From: Micrococcales bacterium 31B
GTDB taxonomy: Bacteria; Actinomycetota; Actinomycetes; Actinomycetales; Dermabacteraceae
Direction: 5' to 3'
Assembly (NCBI GenBank): GCA_022803075.1
Contig: JAFFTF010000001.1
Span: forward strand, 54,154-98,745
Length of the DNA stretch: 44,592 nt
In this document: in pieces, positions 1 through 7,818 of the stretch
Position numbering within the stretch: position 1 is the stretch's first letter
How the letters are laid out: each line of letters starts with the position of its first letter
The notes under the pieces: model-generated
What the model saw: the letters and a program-made list of their open reading frames with translations, nothing else
What the model was told of the DNA's origin: nothing
Database searches by the model: none
Translations under genes and position numbers: made by a program

Positions 1-48
1 GCCGGGCGTGCCCGCTGCGTTGTCGCTGCGCACGGTGGCGATTTTCAT
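1..48 (-). CDS. Probable fumarylacetoacetate hydrolase (FAH) family protein, N-terminus only
   Basis: Only the first 16 codons are in the window; the gene reads leftward off the edge. The visible start MKIATVRSDNAAGTPG resembles the opening strand of FAH-family proteins, which often begin M(K/R)IATxR. A good ribosome site (AAAGGGG) lies about six bases upstream of the ATG on the minus strand, which supports a real start. The gene is divergent from ridA and shares with it the regulatory gap that carries the first copy of the 13-bp element. FAH-family enzymes hydrolyse C-C bonds of beta-diketo acids or tautomerise and decarboxylate ring-cleavage products, which fits the adjoining catabolic genes. 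The family call rests on a short stretch and on context, so it is tentative. Confidence 0.5.
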   Translation of the reverse strand, partial: MKIATVRSDNAAGTPG

Positions 49-125
49 GCGGCCCCTTTGCTGCGTGAGTTGCGGTGACGCGCGTGCGGCGGCGCCGCAT
101 TGCGCGATTCGTGTATATCCACTTG

Positions 126-138
126 GTGACGACCGTAA
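126..138 (+). promoter_or_regulatory. Shared 13-bp element, copy 1, in the FAH/ridA divergent gap
   Basis: GTGACGACCGTAA occurs here and, as its exact reverse complement, at 2050-2062 in the other divergent gap of the cluster. At copy 2 it covers the -35 boxes of both divergent promoters. At copy 1 the downstream -10 candidates are weaker (TATATT at 141-146 is too close; TATACA on the minus strand has a 15-base spacer). It is probably an operator for the cluster's PaaX-type regulator; the regulator assignment is inference. Confidence 0.5.
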
Positions 139-224
139 GATATATTCAATACCGAAGTCAAGCCCTCGGCGCCCGTTTGCACCGGATGGGCGCCGACCGG
201 GCACCGAAACCCCCAGGAGCAGTC

Positions 225-620
225 ATGGCACATCAGATCATTAATCCCGCAAGCCTCCCTCAGCCCTCGGGCTACGCCCACGGCGTGCGCGCCGGGCAGA
301 CCGTGTACCTCGGGGGGCAGACCGCCCTCGACCGCGACATGCAGATCGTGCCGGGCGGCATCGTGGAGCAGTTTCGCCAGGCATTCTCGAACGTGCTGGT
401 GACGCTGGCCGAGGCGGGCGGCAAGCCGTCCGACCTGGTGAACGTGACGATCTACCTCACCGATGTGGACGATTACATCGCGCACGGCCGCGACATCGGG
501 CGCGTGTGGCGCGAGATGGCGGGCTACGACTACCCCGCGACGGCCGGCATCGGCGTGACGCGCCTGTGGCAAAAGGAGGCCCTGATTGAGATTCAGGGCA
601 TCGCCGTGCTCGAAGGCTAG
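225..620 (+). CDS. RidA/YjgF family protein
   Basis: A 131-residue protein of normal RidA length. The ATG at 225 is preceded by AGGAG with a five-base spacer; a longer reading from an upstream GTG lacks a ribosome site and adds an arginine-rich tail foreign to the family. Family hallmarks include the YLGGQTALD region, the central FRQAFSNVLVTLAEAG helix, and a C-terminal strand EALIEIQGIAVLEG. RidA proteins hydrolyse reactive enamine/imine intermediates. Dedicated members such as RutC act inside degradation pathways. Here it stands beside a RutA-like monooxygenase cluster and is divergent from a probable FAH hydrolase, so a pathway-specific role is more likely than general housekeeping, although that is inference. 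Confidence 0.9.
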   Translation: MAHQIINPASLPQPSGYAHGVRAGQTVYLGGQTALDRDMQIVPGGIVEQFRQAFSNVLVTLAEAGGKPSDLVNVTIYLTDVDDYIAHGRDIGRVWREMAGYDYPATAGIGVTRLWQKEALIEIQGIAVLEG

Positions 621-635
621 CTGGCGATGCGAAGG

Positions 636-1514
636 CTAGGTGGCGATGAGGGTGCGGCCCGCGAGCAGGGCCGCAGCGTAGGCCCGCGAGCGGGGGGCAA
701 GCAGCGCGTGAAGTTCGTGGAACGTCTCGCTCGCGGCGAACCCGTGCCAGGCCTCCGGCAGGTATTCGCGGGGTAGCGACGGGGCAATGTAGGGAAACCT
801 GCGCCAACTGGTCAGCAGGGGCACGTAATCGGTGAAGGCCTCTCGGTTCAGCGCGGCGGAGGGGCTGCAACTGCCCAGGCGTTCGCGCCAGCTCTCGACG
901 AGCGGGCCGTACTGCTCTTGAAACGAGGCGAACTCGGCATCGATGGAGTCAAGGTCCCACCAGGTCGCGACCTTGGCGCGCATCCTGTCGAGGTGGCCGG
1001 GCCGGTCGGGTTCGTCCACGGAGTGCCCGGCGAAGAACTCGACGTAGTGGTCGAGTTCGAGTTCGCGCAGCCGCTCCCGCACGCTCGCGTGCGCCGTGGC
1101 GGGCGCAATCCAAACGCCCGAGGTGAGGTAGCCGAAGCCGAAACTGCTCAGCGTATTGCGCAGCACGTGCCGCTTCGAGCGCAGCGATTCGGGCACGGAG
1201 AAGATCGCGAGCACCCAGCCGTCGCTGACTTTGGGGTGGGGCGTGGCGAAGATGCGGGTGTCGCCCTCCGCGAAGAGGGCCGAAACCGTGGGGGAGAGTG
1301 AATAATGGGCGGCCCCGCCCACCTTGAGGCTTTGCAATACGTCTTTGGCCTTGAGTCGCGACACTGCCGTGCGCACGCCGGGGGCGTCGTGGCCGAGTTC
1401 GCCGAGCATCTCGATGAGGGCCGAGACGGGGAGGGCCTGGCTCGGTTCGCGGCAGTACAGGCCGAAGATGGTGAGGATTAACTGGTGATGCCTCACATTG
1501 CTATCGAGGACCAT
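636..1514 (-). CDS. PaaX family transcriptional regulator
   Basis: A 292-residue cytoplasmic regulator. The N-terminus (about 10-75) is a winged helix with GVRTAVSRLKAKDVL as recognition region. The middle carries the PaaX-typical block DGWVLAIFSVPESLRSKRH followed by FGFGYLTSGVWIAP, and the C-terminus matches the PaaX C-terminal region in length. PaaX represses phenylacetate genes and responds to phenylacetyl-CoA; relatives respond to other CoA thioesters. The start lies inside the end of the upstream thioesterase gene (14-base overlap), so the two are translationally coupled. It is convergent with ridA, leaving 15 bases between the stops. I infer that it controls this cluster through the repeated 13-bp element. 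No phenylacetate genes are in view, so the effector is probably a different acyl-CoA. Confidence 0.9.
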   Translation of the reverse strand: MVLDSNVRHHQLILTIFGLYCREPSQALPVSALIEMLGELGHDAPGVRTAVSRLKAKDVLQSLKVGGAAHYSLSPTVSALFAEGDTRIFATPHPKVSDGWVLAIFSVPESLRSKRHVLRNTLSSFGFGYLTSGVWIAPATAHASVRERLRELELDHYVEFFAGHSVDEPDRPGHLDRMRAKVATWWDLDSIDAEFASFQEQYGPLVESWRERLGSCSPSAALNREAFTDYVPLLTSWRRFPYIAPSLPREYLPEAWHGFAASETFHELHALLAPRSRAYAAALLAGRTLIAT

Positions 1515-2001
1515 GGCTTCTCGCTTCGCCGGTGGGTAGGTGGTCGGTGCGCGCGCGCAGCGTCGCGAGTATATCGCTGGGCCAGGAGGCGGACGCCGCG
1601 GCCCCCGGGGGCACGTGCACCGTCACGATCGCGCCGTCGGCCACTCGCGTGCCAGGCGCCGCCGCGAGGCGGGTCTCAAACCGCAAGGTGAGGGAGCGGC
1701 CGCGCAGATGCTCGACCCACAGCACGGTTTCGACCTCGTCGCCAAAGTGAATGGGCGCGCGATAGTTGACCTCCTGCCGCACGCGGGGGGCCGCGGGAAA
1801 ATAATGCCGGAGGCCCAAGCCGAGAAAGAGCTCGGATTCGGCCGCCTCGGCCCAGCGCAGAATCAGCGAATTGTGATGGTGGCCTGAGGCGTCGGTATCC
1901 ACCCACTCCACCCGGCGCGAAATGCGTGCGTGGCTAATGCCGTGCAGGTCGCGGTCGGGGTCGACGCGGCGCGTGGAGGCGAGGGTGGGGGAGTTCGTCA
2001 T
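1501..2001 (-). CDS. Acyl-CoA thioesterase, hotdog fold (4HBT-like)
   Basis: A 166-residue single-hotdog protein. The block RRVEWVDTDASGHHHNSLI is the 4-hydroxybenzoyl-CoA thioesterase type signature, in which the first Asp of DTD is the likely catalytic residue. The later segment VNYRAPIHFGDEVETVLWVE is the characteristic long helix/strand of the family. The ATG at 2001 has AAAGG five to six bases upstream; an in-frame TTG at 2025 is less well placed. The gene overlaps the PaaX-type regulator downstream. Such enzymes release free acid and CoA from aromatic or short acyl-CoAs. Pairing with a PaaX-type regulator suggests that it sets the level of the CoA-thioester effector or recycles CoA in the pathway, which is inference. 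Confidence 0.85.
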   Translation of the reverse strand: MTNSPTLASTRRVDPDRDLHGISHARISRRVEWVDTDASGHHHNSLILRWAEAAESELFLGLGLRHYFPAAPRVRQEVNYRAPIHFGDEVETVLWVEHLRGRSLTLRFETRLAAAPGTRVADGAIVTVHVPPGAAASASWPSDILATLRARTDHLPTGEARSHGPR

Positions 2002-2033
2002 GGGTGCCTTTGGTCGACTCAACAATTTCCTAG

Positions 2034-2078
2034 ATCATAGTCAAAAACATTACGGTCGTCACGAAATTGAATTATGAT
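2034..2078. promoter_or_regulatory. Face-to-face divergent promoters with shared 13-bp element, copy 2
   Basis: Leftward promoter (thioesterase-paaX): -35 GTGACG (complement of 2057-2062), spacer 17, -10 TATGAT (complement of 2034-2039). Rightward promoter (monooxygenase operon): -35 TTACGG (2050-2055), spacer 17, -10 TATGAT (2073-2078). The 13-mer TTACGGTCGTCAC (2050-2062) contains both -35 boxes, so one bound protein could control both directions. Hexamers were matched by eye and the rightward -35 is weak. Confidence 0.6.
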
Positions 2079-2189
2079 TAGCGCAGTGCGGGACCGCGAG
2101 TGGTTCGCAAGGCCTCCTTCACGGCCCGCTTGAAGATCAACCTGCCGAGCCCGTCGGCGTGCCCAACGTAGCGCACAGAAGGAACAGAC

Positions 2190-3296
2190 ATGCACCCTAT
2201 TAAACGTCCAGATCACTTTAAGCTGGGTCTCTTTTCGAGCAACTGTTCAGGCGGCCTTGCCGTCACCAAGATCGACGAGCGCTGGGGTGCCACCTGGCCC
2301 GAGAACTTGCGGATGGCCAAGCTCGCCGACCAGGTGGGCATCGACTTCCTGCTGCCCATCGCCCGCTGGATCGGCTACAAGGGCGACACGAACTTTCACG
2401 GTCACGTGCTCGAACCGATTCCCTGGGCGGCAGGGCTCCTCGCGGCCACCGAGCGCATCTCGGTGTTTGCCACGATCCACACGGCGTTCAATCATCCCCT
2501 CGTCACGGCCAAGCAAATGGCGACCCTCGACGCCATTGCCCCCGGGCGCGCTGGAATCAACGTCGTCGCGGGGTGGAACAAGCCCGAGTACGAGGCGATG
2601 GGCGTCGACATGGCCGACGCGCACGACGATCGCTACGGGTTCGCCCAGGAGTGGTTTGACGTGGTCAAGCAGGCGTGGGAGCGCGAAGGCATCTACGACG
2701 TCAACGGCAAATACTTCACGCTGCAGCATGTCGAGGCCGAACCCCGACCCGCCCCCGGCAACATTCCCGTGCTGAACGCGGGGTCGTCCACCCAGGGCCG
2801 CGACTGGGCGGCCCGCAACTCCGACTTCGTCTTCACCATTACACCGAGTGCCGAGGCGGGCGCCGATATCGTGACCGGGGTCAAGGCCAACGCGCGCGAC
2901 GCGTATTCGCGCGACGTGGGCGTCCTGACCCTCGGCCACGTGGTGTGCCGCCCGACCCGCGCGGAGGCCGAGGATTTCATGCAGTATTACGCGGTCGACA
3001 ATGCCGACTGGGGCGCCGTCGACTACCTCATGCAGCTACAGGGCATGCATGCGCAGTCGTTTACACCCGAAATGCTCGCGACCCTGCGCGGTCGCTTCGC
3101 CTCGGGCCACGGCTCCGTGCCGATCGTGGGCACACCCGACGAGGTGGCGGCCGAGATCGCGAAGTTCCACGCGGCCGGTTTCGACGGCATGACCCTCGCG
3201 TTCGTCGACTACGCGGGCGAACTCGAGTACTTCGCCCAGGAGGTGCTGCCGCGCCTCGAAGCCATGGGCATCCGGCAGCCCGTCGCGAGCGCGTAA
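2190..3296 (+). CDS. LLM class flavin-dependent monooxygenase, RutA-like
   Basis: A 368-residue luciferase-like monooxygenase with a complete TIM-barrel. The N-terminal FSSNCSGGLAVTKIDERW and the following AKLADQVGIDFLLPIARW, then TIHTAFNHPLVTAKQMATLD and GRAGINVVAGWNKPEYEAMG, are the conserved FMN-binding and active-site segments of the RutA/DszA-type branch. PVLNAGSSTQGRDWAARNSD is the phosphate-binding loop. This branch uses FMNH2 from a separate reductase, and some members cleave amide or C-S bonds through an N5-peroxide. AGAAGGA lies seven bases before the ATG. It is the first gene of an operon with the metal hydrolase and the ThDP enzyme. No flavin reductase is visible, so a reductase elsewhere must supply FMNH2. 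The exact substrate is unknown; an aromatic or N-heterocyclic ring is my inference. Confidence 0.88.
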   Translation: MHPIKRPDHFKLGLFSSNCSGGLAVTKIDERWGATWPENLRMAKLADQVGIDFLLPIARWIGYKGDTNFHGHVLEPIPWAAGLLAATERISVFATIHTAFNHPLVTAKQMATLDAIAPGRAGINVVAGWNKPEYEAMGVDMADAHDDRYGFAQEWFDVVKQAWEREGIYDVNGKYFTLQHVEAEPRPAPGNIPVLNAGSSTQGRDWAARNSDFVFTITPSAEAGADIVTGVKANARDAYSRDVGVLTLGHVVCRPTRAEAEDFMQYYAVDNADWGAVDYLMQLQGMHAQSFTPEMLATLRGRFASGHGSVPIVGTPDEVAAEIAKFHAAGFDGMTLAFVDYAGELEYFAQEVLPRLEAMGIRQPVASA

Positions 3297-3349
3297 ACTT
3301 TCGACCCATTCCCCCTGCGCAACAGCAGGCCTCAGCCTAGGAGCCCTAT

Positions 3350-4126
3350 ATGTCCACCCTTGCAGCCCTCACCGCAGCGCTCGCCGACGGTTCGGTGACG
3401 GTACTCGATCTCACGACGCCCCTCAGCGGCGACACGCCCATCTTGAACCTGCCGCAGCCGTTCGCGAACACCGTGGGCCTCAGCCTCAGCGAAGTCAGCA
3501 ATTTTGACGATAACGGCCCCGGCTGGGCGTGGAACGACATCACGGTCGGCGAGCATGCGGGCACCCACCTGGACGCCCCGGTGCACTGGATCACCGGCCG
3601 CGACGGCAAGTCGGTCGATGCGATCGAGCCCGCCCGACTGGTCGGCCCGGCCATCGTGATCGACAAGTCCGCCGAGGTGGCCGAGAACCCCGACTTCGTG
3701 CTCGAACCCGAGCATTTTGAGGCGTGGGAGGCCGAGCATGGCCCGCTGCCCGCGAACTGCTGGGTGCTGTTCCGCACGGGGTGGAGCGCGCGGGGCGCCA
3801 GCGCCGAGACGTTCCTGAACGCCGACGAGCAGGGCCCGCACACTCCGGGCATCTCGGTGGCGGGCGCCCAGTGGCTTGCGGGTAACGCGAGCGTGAGCGG
3901 CTTCGGCGTCGAAACCGTCGGCATCGACGCGGGTCAGGCGGCGACGTTCGACCCCATGTTCCCCGCCCATCACTTCTTGCTGGGCGCCGACAAGTACGGC
4001 CTCACGTCGCTGCGCAACCTCGATCAGGTGCCCGTCACGGGCGCGACCCTCGTCGTGAGCCCCCTGCCCATCGTGGGCGGGACGGGCAGCCCCACCCGGG
4101 CGCTGGCGCTGGTGGAGAACGCGTGA
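3350..4126 (+). CDS. Cyclase-family metal-dependent hydrolase (isatin hydrolase/kynurenine formamidase-like)
   Basis: A 258-residue protein with the family metal motif HxGTHxDxPxH at residues 69-79 (HAGTHLDAPVH). The opening DLTTPLSGDTPILNL and the following DAIEPARLVGPAIVID are typical of the isatin hydrolase branch. Proteins of this family use Mn or Zn to open cyclic amides (isatin) or to deformylate kynurenine. AGGAG stands seven bases before the ATG. It lies 53 bases after the monooxygenase and overlaps the ThDP enzyme gene by four bases, so the three are one transcript. In context it would hydrolyse a ring or amide made by the monooxygenase. No tryptophan/kynurenine genes are nearby, so I do not call it kynB. 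Confidence 0.85.
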   Translation: MSTLAALTAALADGSVTVLDLTTPLSGDTPILNLPQPFANTVGLSLSEVSNFDDNGPGWAWNDITVGEHAGTHLDAPVHWITGRDGKSVDAIEPARLVGPAIVIDKSAEVAENPDFVLEPEHFEAWEAEHGPLPANCWVLFRTGWSARGASAETFLNADEQGPHTPGISVAGAQWLAGNASVSGFGVETVGIDAGQAATFDPMFPAHHFLLGADKYGLTSLRNLDQVPVTGATLVVSPLPIVGGTGSPTRALALVENA

Positions 4127-5886
4127 GCGGTGCGGGGGCAGCCAGCCCAGGCCCCGCGGCGTCCGGACCCGTAAAAATCGCGACCCTCGTGGGTCGAGTG
4201 CTGGCGCGACTCGGCGCGGGCCACGTGTTCGGAGTGGTGGGCAGCGGCAATTTCGAGGTCACCAACGCGCTGCGTGAGGCGGGAGTGCCGTTCACGGCCA
4301 CCCGGCACGAGGCCGGAGCGGCGACCGCGGCCGACGCGTATTCGCGCATGTCGGGAGGGCTCGGCATCGCCACCACGCACCAGGGTTGCGGGCTCACCAA
4401 CGCCGTCACGGGTATCGGCGAGGCGGCCAAGAGCCGCACGCCGCTGCTGGTGGTGACGGCGGACGCGCAGGCCGCGGCTATTCGGTCGAACTTCAAGATT
4501 GATCAGGACGCCCTGGCGCGCAGCGTGGGCGCGGTGGCCGAGCGGGTGCACAGCCCCGAGAGTGCCGTGGCCGACGTGGTGCGAGCGTATCGCACGGCCA
4601 TGAACGAGCGGCGCACGGTGGTGCTGAGCCTGCCGCTCGACGTGCAGGCGGCGGTGGCCTCGGAGGCTGCCCTCGCGGCGGCCGAGGCGGCGGTGTGCCC
4701 CCCGGCGGGTGCGCTGCGGCCATCCGAGCAGGCGGTGGCCGAGTTCGTTGAGATGCTGCGCGAGGCGGAGCGGCCCGTGTTCGTGGCGGGGCGCGGCGCG
4801 CGAGGGGCGGGGCCCGAGATTGCGGCGCTCGCGGCGAGCGCGGGTGCCCTGCTGGCGACGTCGGCGGTGGCGAAGGGGCTGTTCGAGGGCGAGGAGTTCA
4901 ACCTCGGCATTTCGGGCGGGTTCAGTTCTCCGCTGACTGCCGAACTGATCGGCGCTGCCGACCTGATCGTCGGCTGGGGTTGCGCCCTGAATATGTGGAC
5001 GATGCGCCATGGTGCGCTGATCGGGCCGCGCACGCGCGTGGTGCAGGTCGACGTTGAGGATGCCGCCCTGGGCGCGAATCGACCCATTGACCTGGGCGTA
5101 TTGGGTGACTCGGCGCTCGTGGCACGCGACGCGATCAGCGTCATGAGCACGGCAGCGACGCTCGGGGCGGCACTCGAAGCCGCGGCGGGCCCGTTTGAGG
5201 CGCGTACTGACCGCAAGTACCGCACGCCCGAGGTGGGCGCGCGCCTTGCGGCGATGAGCCGCTGGCGTGACGTGCCGATTACCGACCTCTCGACGAGCGG
5301 CGCCGACGCTCGCATCGACCCGCGCGTGCTGAGCCGAGAGGTGGACGCCCTACTGCCGAGTGCGCGCATCGTTTCGATCGATTCGGGCAACTTCATGGGG
5401 TATCCGAGCCAGTACTTCGAGGTGCCCGATCACCACGGCTTCTGCTTCACTCAGGCGTTTCAGGCCATTGGCCTGGGGCTGTACACGGCGCTCGGGGCGG
5501 CCTACGCGCAGCCCGAGCGGCTGCCCGTGCTGGGTGTCGGCGACGGCGGGTTTCTCATGGCGGTCGCCGAGATGGAGACCATCGTGCGCGCGGGCGTGCC
5601 GCTCGTGTGCGTGGTGTACAACGATGCGGCGTATGGCGCCGAGGTGCATCACTTCGAGGGCGCGGACCATGCCACCGTCACGTTCCCCGAAACCGACATC
5701 GCGGCTATCGCCCGCGGGTTTGGGGCGGACGCCGTGACGGTACGTTCGGTTGACGACCTGGCGCCCCTGCGTGGCTGGGTTTCGCGCTACCTCGGGGGAG
5801 ACCCCGTGCCGCCGTTCGTGATCGACGCGAAGATCGCGTCGGACGGCGGGTCGTGGTGGCTGGCGGAGGCGTTCAAGGGGCACTGA
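4123..5886 (+). CDS. Thiamine diphosphate-dependent enzyme (acetolactate synthase/benzoylformate decarboxylase superfamily)
   Basis: A 587-residue three-domain ThDP enzyme. The PYR domain carries the catalytic Glu at about residue 63 in the TRHEAGAATAADAYSR segment. A central Rossmann-like domain follows (RPVFVAGRGARGAGPEI). The PP domain has the GDGGF...YND cofactor motif at about 471-500. It starts with GTG in a four-base overlap with the hydrolase stop, indicating coupling. Superfamily members decarboxylate 2-keto acids, ligate them, or cleave cyclic 1,2-diketones. Next to an isatin-hydrolase-like enzyme, decarboxylation of an arylglyoxylate-type acid is chemically reasonable, but this is inference. 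The alanine/proline-rich first 16 residues contain one of the recurring GGCCCCGCGGCGTCCG words. No small subunit is present, so anabolic acetolactate synthase is unlikely. Confidence 0.87.
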   Translation: MSGAGAASPGPAASGPVKIATLVGRVLARLGAGHVFGVVGSGNFEVTNALREAGVPFTATRHEAGAATAADAYSRMSGGLGIATTHQGCGLTNAVTGIGEAAKSRTPLLVVTADAQAAAIRSNFKIDQDALARSVGAVAERVHSPESAVADVVRAYRTAMNERRTVVLSLPLDVQAAVASEAALAAAEAAVCPPAGALRPSEQAVAEFVEMLREAERPVFVAGRGARGAGPEIAALAASAGALLATSAVAKGLFEGEEFNLGISGGFSSPLTAELIGAADLIVGWGCALNMWTMRHGALIGPRTRVVQVDVEDAALGANRPIDLGVLGDSALVARDAISVMSTAATLGAALEAAAGPFEARTDRKYRTPEVGARLAAMSRWRDVPITDLSTSGADARIDPRVLSREVDALLPSARIVSIDSGNFMGYPSQYFEVPDHHGFCFTQAFQAIGLGLYTALGAAYAQPERLPVLGVGDGGFLMAVAEMETIVRAGVPLVCVVYNDAAYGAEVHHFEGADHATVTFPETDIAAIARGFGADAVTVRSVDDLAPLRGWVSRYLGGDPVPPFVIDAKIASDGGSWWLAEAFKGH

Positions 5887-6030
5887 GGTTGGGGCGGGCT
5901 AGTTAGAGTGCGGAGGCAGTTTGTTTTCGCTGCCGACCCTTCCCGATCGTAAAACCTGTGAGGTGGGGAGTAGGTTCTCGATACCGACGGAACGACACTC
6001 CGTGTCATCGAGACAGCAAAGGCCGCGATC

Positions 6031-7038
6031 ATGACCACACTCCTTGCACCCACGACTCCCACCGCAGCGCGCCGCAGCGCCTTCGCCCTCGGCGTCGACG
6101 TGTCAGCCGCGCAGTCGGCCACCGAGGCACTCACCCTCGCGGGGCTCGACTGGCAGACTCGCATCATCGCGCCCGAGGCGGTCACTATGACCTCGGCAGA
6201 CGGTGTCACCGAGGCGGCCATGCCGGAGCATCTGAACTTTGCTGTGCGCAGCGACACGAGCGCCGTGCTCGGGGTCGTGGGGCGCCGGTACATTCCCGTG
6301 CAGAATTCTCAGATGGCAGAGGTCGCAGACTACGCACGGGGCCTCGGCGGTTTTCTCACCCGCGCCGGGTCGTTCGCCGGAGGCTCGCGTGTCTTCATGG
6401 ACCTGCAGTTTCCAGACCTCGATGTGAAGGTGGCCCACATGGGCAGCGAGATAGACCATGTCGTCATGGGGTTGCGCCTGACGAACGCTCACGACGGCAC
6501 CGGACAATTCGTAGCCACTGTCACGGGTCGGCGGCTTGCGTGCCTGAATGGCATGGTGGTGCCGGTTCAAGGGCTCTCGCACACGTTCAAGATCCGCCAC
6601 ACGGCGAGCGCCATCGGCTTGTTGGGTGAGGCCGAGCGCTCCATCGCGGGCCTCATGAGTTATGTGGTGTCGTTCGCCAAGACCGCGTACTTACTGCTGG
6701 ATACCCCCATGTCGGCCCGCGAGTTCGGACACTTTATCGACGAACTGTACCCGGCGCCGGTCGGCGATATCTCGGACCGCGAACTCGGGCTGCTGAAAGC
6801 GCGGCGTCTCGACCTGAGTTGGCTTTTTACGGAGGCTGAGACCAACGCGATCGGTCGCGGCACCGCCTGGGGTGCGCTCAACGCCGTGACGGAGTATGTG
6901 GATTGGGTGGCGCCACTGCGCGCCATGCGGGTGCGTGAGGCGGCCGTGGCAAGGGCGATGCGGCAGTTCAACGGCCTGGGCCAGGAGGCCAAAGATCGGG
7001 CGACGCGACTGCTGCTCGCTTTCTCTGGCGGCGACTGA
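6031..7038 (+). CDS. DUF932 / phage-plasmid-like protein (TIGR03299-type)
   Basis: A 335-residue protein. ATEALTLAGLDWQTRI, then VRSDTSAVLGVVGRRYIPVQNSQ, then FVATVTGRRLACLNGM followed by FKIRHT match the DUF932/TIGR03299 family, which is commonly carried by phages, plasmids and integrated elements and has no assigned biochemical role. The ATG at 6031 has only a weak AAAGG upstream. It stands alone between the catabolic operon and two small secreted genes that face it, separated by a strong bidirectional hairpin. No integrase, portal or replication gene is in view, so this is more likely a remnant or a domesticated gene than an intact prophage. A small hairpin (GACAC-TCC-GTGTC, 5994-6006) precedes it. 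Confidence 0.8.
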   Translation: MTTLLAPTTPTAARRSAFALGVDVSAAQSATEALTLAGLDWQTRIIAPEAVTMTSADGVTEAAMPEHLNFAVRSDTSAVLGVVGRRYIPVQNSQMAEVADYARGLGGFLTRAGSFAGGSRVFMDLQFPDLDVKVAHMGSEIDHVVMGLRLTNAHDGTGQFVATVTGRRLACLNGMVVPVQGLSHTFKIRHTASAIGLLGEAERSIAGLMSYVVSFAKTAYLLLDTPMSAREFGHFIDELYPAPVGDISDRELGLLKARRLDLSWLFTEAETNAIGRGTAWGALNAVTEYVDWVAPLRAMRVREAAVARAMRQFNGLGQEAKDRATRLLLAFSGGD

Positions 7039-7053
7039 GGCGAAAACCCGCGA

Positions 7054-7090
7054 TGCCGGTTTCGGGGGCTGCTGCCCCGCGAAACCGGCA
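7054..7090. terminator. Bidirectional hairpin between convergent genes
   Basis: Stem TGCCGGTTTC / GAAACCGGCA, extended inward by GGGGC / GCCCC, closes on the loop TGCT. It sits between the DUF932 gene and the convergent small secreted gene and can end both transcripts. There is no long T-tract. Confidence 0.75.
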
Positions 7091-7098
7091 GCGTGCGG

Positions 7099-7434
7099 TC
7101 AGGACAGCGTGATGGCATAGACCGTGGAGGTAGGTATCCAGTGCCACGTCCTAGGGCCATCGCTGATGCAGCGAGAGTTCAGGGATAAGCTGACGCGGTA
7201 ACCGGCGGTGTAGATGTAATCGACGTTATAGAGCCGCACGTTGAGCGTGCCAGTACCAACCCAGCACGTCGATAGGTCTGAATGAACCACCACCGAGCCG
7301 ACCGTGTTGCAAGGAACCCGATGCAGAGTTCCGCCCTGGGCGTCTGTGGTGCTCGCGTGTGCCGCCGTGGCTGTCGCCCCGAAGAGAGCAGCCGTGAGCG
7401 CGGCGGCACCGAGAATCCTCATTGTCTTTGACAT
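7099..7434 (-). CDS. Small secreted protein, beta-rich, possibly crystallin-like
   Basis: A 111-residue protein. The ATG at 7434 has AGGGGG five bases upstream, so the longer in-frame extension is rejected. Residues 1-27 are a classic Sec signal peptide ending AHA|ST. The mature chain of about 84 residues has three Cys (in PCNTVG, STCWVG and SRCISD) and strand-rich patterns such as NVRLYNVDYIYTAGYRVSL. The CW...LYNVD pattern recalls small secreted beta/gamma-crystallin-like or I36-inhibitor-like actinobacterial proteins, but I cannot confirm a family. The local base composition is more AT-rich than the neighbouring genes. The next gene on the same strand, 7636-7818, is another small exported protein. 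Function unknown. Confidence 0.7.
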   Translation of the reverse strand: MSKTMRILGAAALTAALFGATATAAHASTTDAQGGTLHRVPCNTVGSVVVHSDLSTCWVGTGTLNVRLYNVDYIYTAGYRVSLSLNSRCISDGPRTWHWIPTSTVYAITLS

Positions 7435-7635
7435 TTTTCCCCCTGAATTGTTGTGAAATGCGCGCAACAATATGACCCCTTTAGGGCTGAAATTATTGCT
7501 CGATGGGTGATTTCAGGTTCGCGTATTAACTGCCTGACTAAGGTGCGGGCTGCGGGACCGAAAAGTCGCCGCCATCGCAACGTCGAGCGTTTTGCGCTAC
7601 CTACGGTTTGCCGTGTGTGACGCCTGCAAGAGTTG

Positions 7636-7818
7636 CTACAGTGGTCGCTGGCAGGAGTAAGGCCCGTACGGATCACCCGGGTTGCACGGGCGCAAATAGG
7701 CCACGACCGTCGCATTGTCGCTATCGATCGTGCCAGCCGCGGTGGACACCCCTCCCGCGCCTAAAATCATCGCGCTCGCAGCGGCGATGGCCCCTAGGCA
7801 AACAATTACCTTTTTCAT
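7636..7818 (-). CDS. Small exported peptide precursor
   Basis: A 60-residue protein. The ATG at 7818 is preceded by GAGGGA with a five-base spacer. Residues 1 to about 28 form a signal peptide (basic MKK start, alanine-rich core), leaving a mature peptide of about 32 residues. It ends in a proline/glycine-rich segment with two Cys (RPCNPGDPYGPYSCQRPL) that could form one disulfide. I do not recognise a family. It could be a secreted signalling or antimicrobial peptide or a structural peptide; nothing in the sequence decides this. No immunity or export gene accompanies it. It shares an AT-rich patch and orientation with the secreted gene at 7099-7434. Confidence 0.55.
   Translation of the reverse strand: MKKVIVCLGAIAAASAMILGAGGVSTAAGTIDSDNATVVAYLRPCNPGDPYGPYSCQRPL

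Noticed and set aside
7419-7715. 98-residue minus-strand frame overlapping both small secreted genes
   Set aside because: It starts inside one well-supported gene and ends in the start of the other in a different frame, with no ribosome site.
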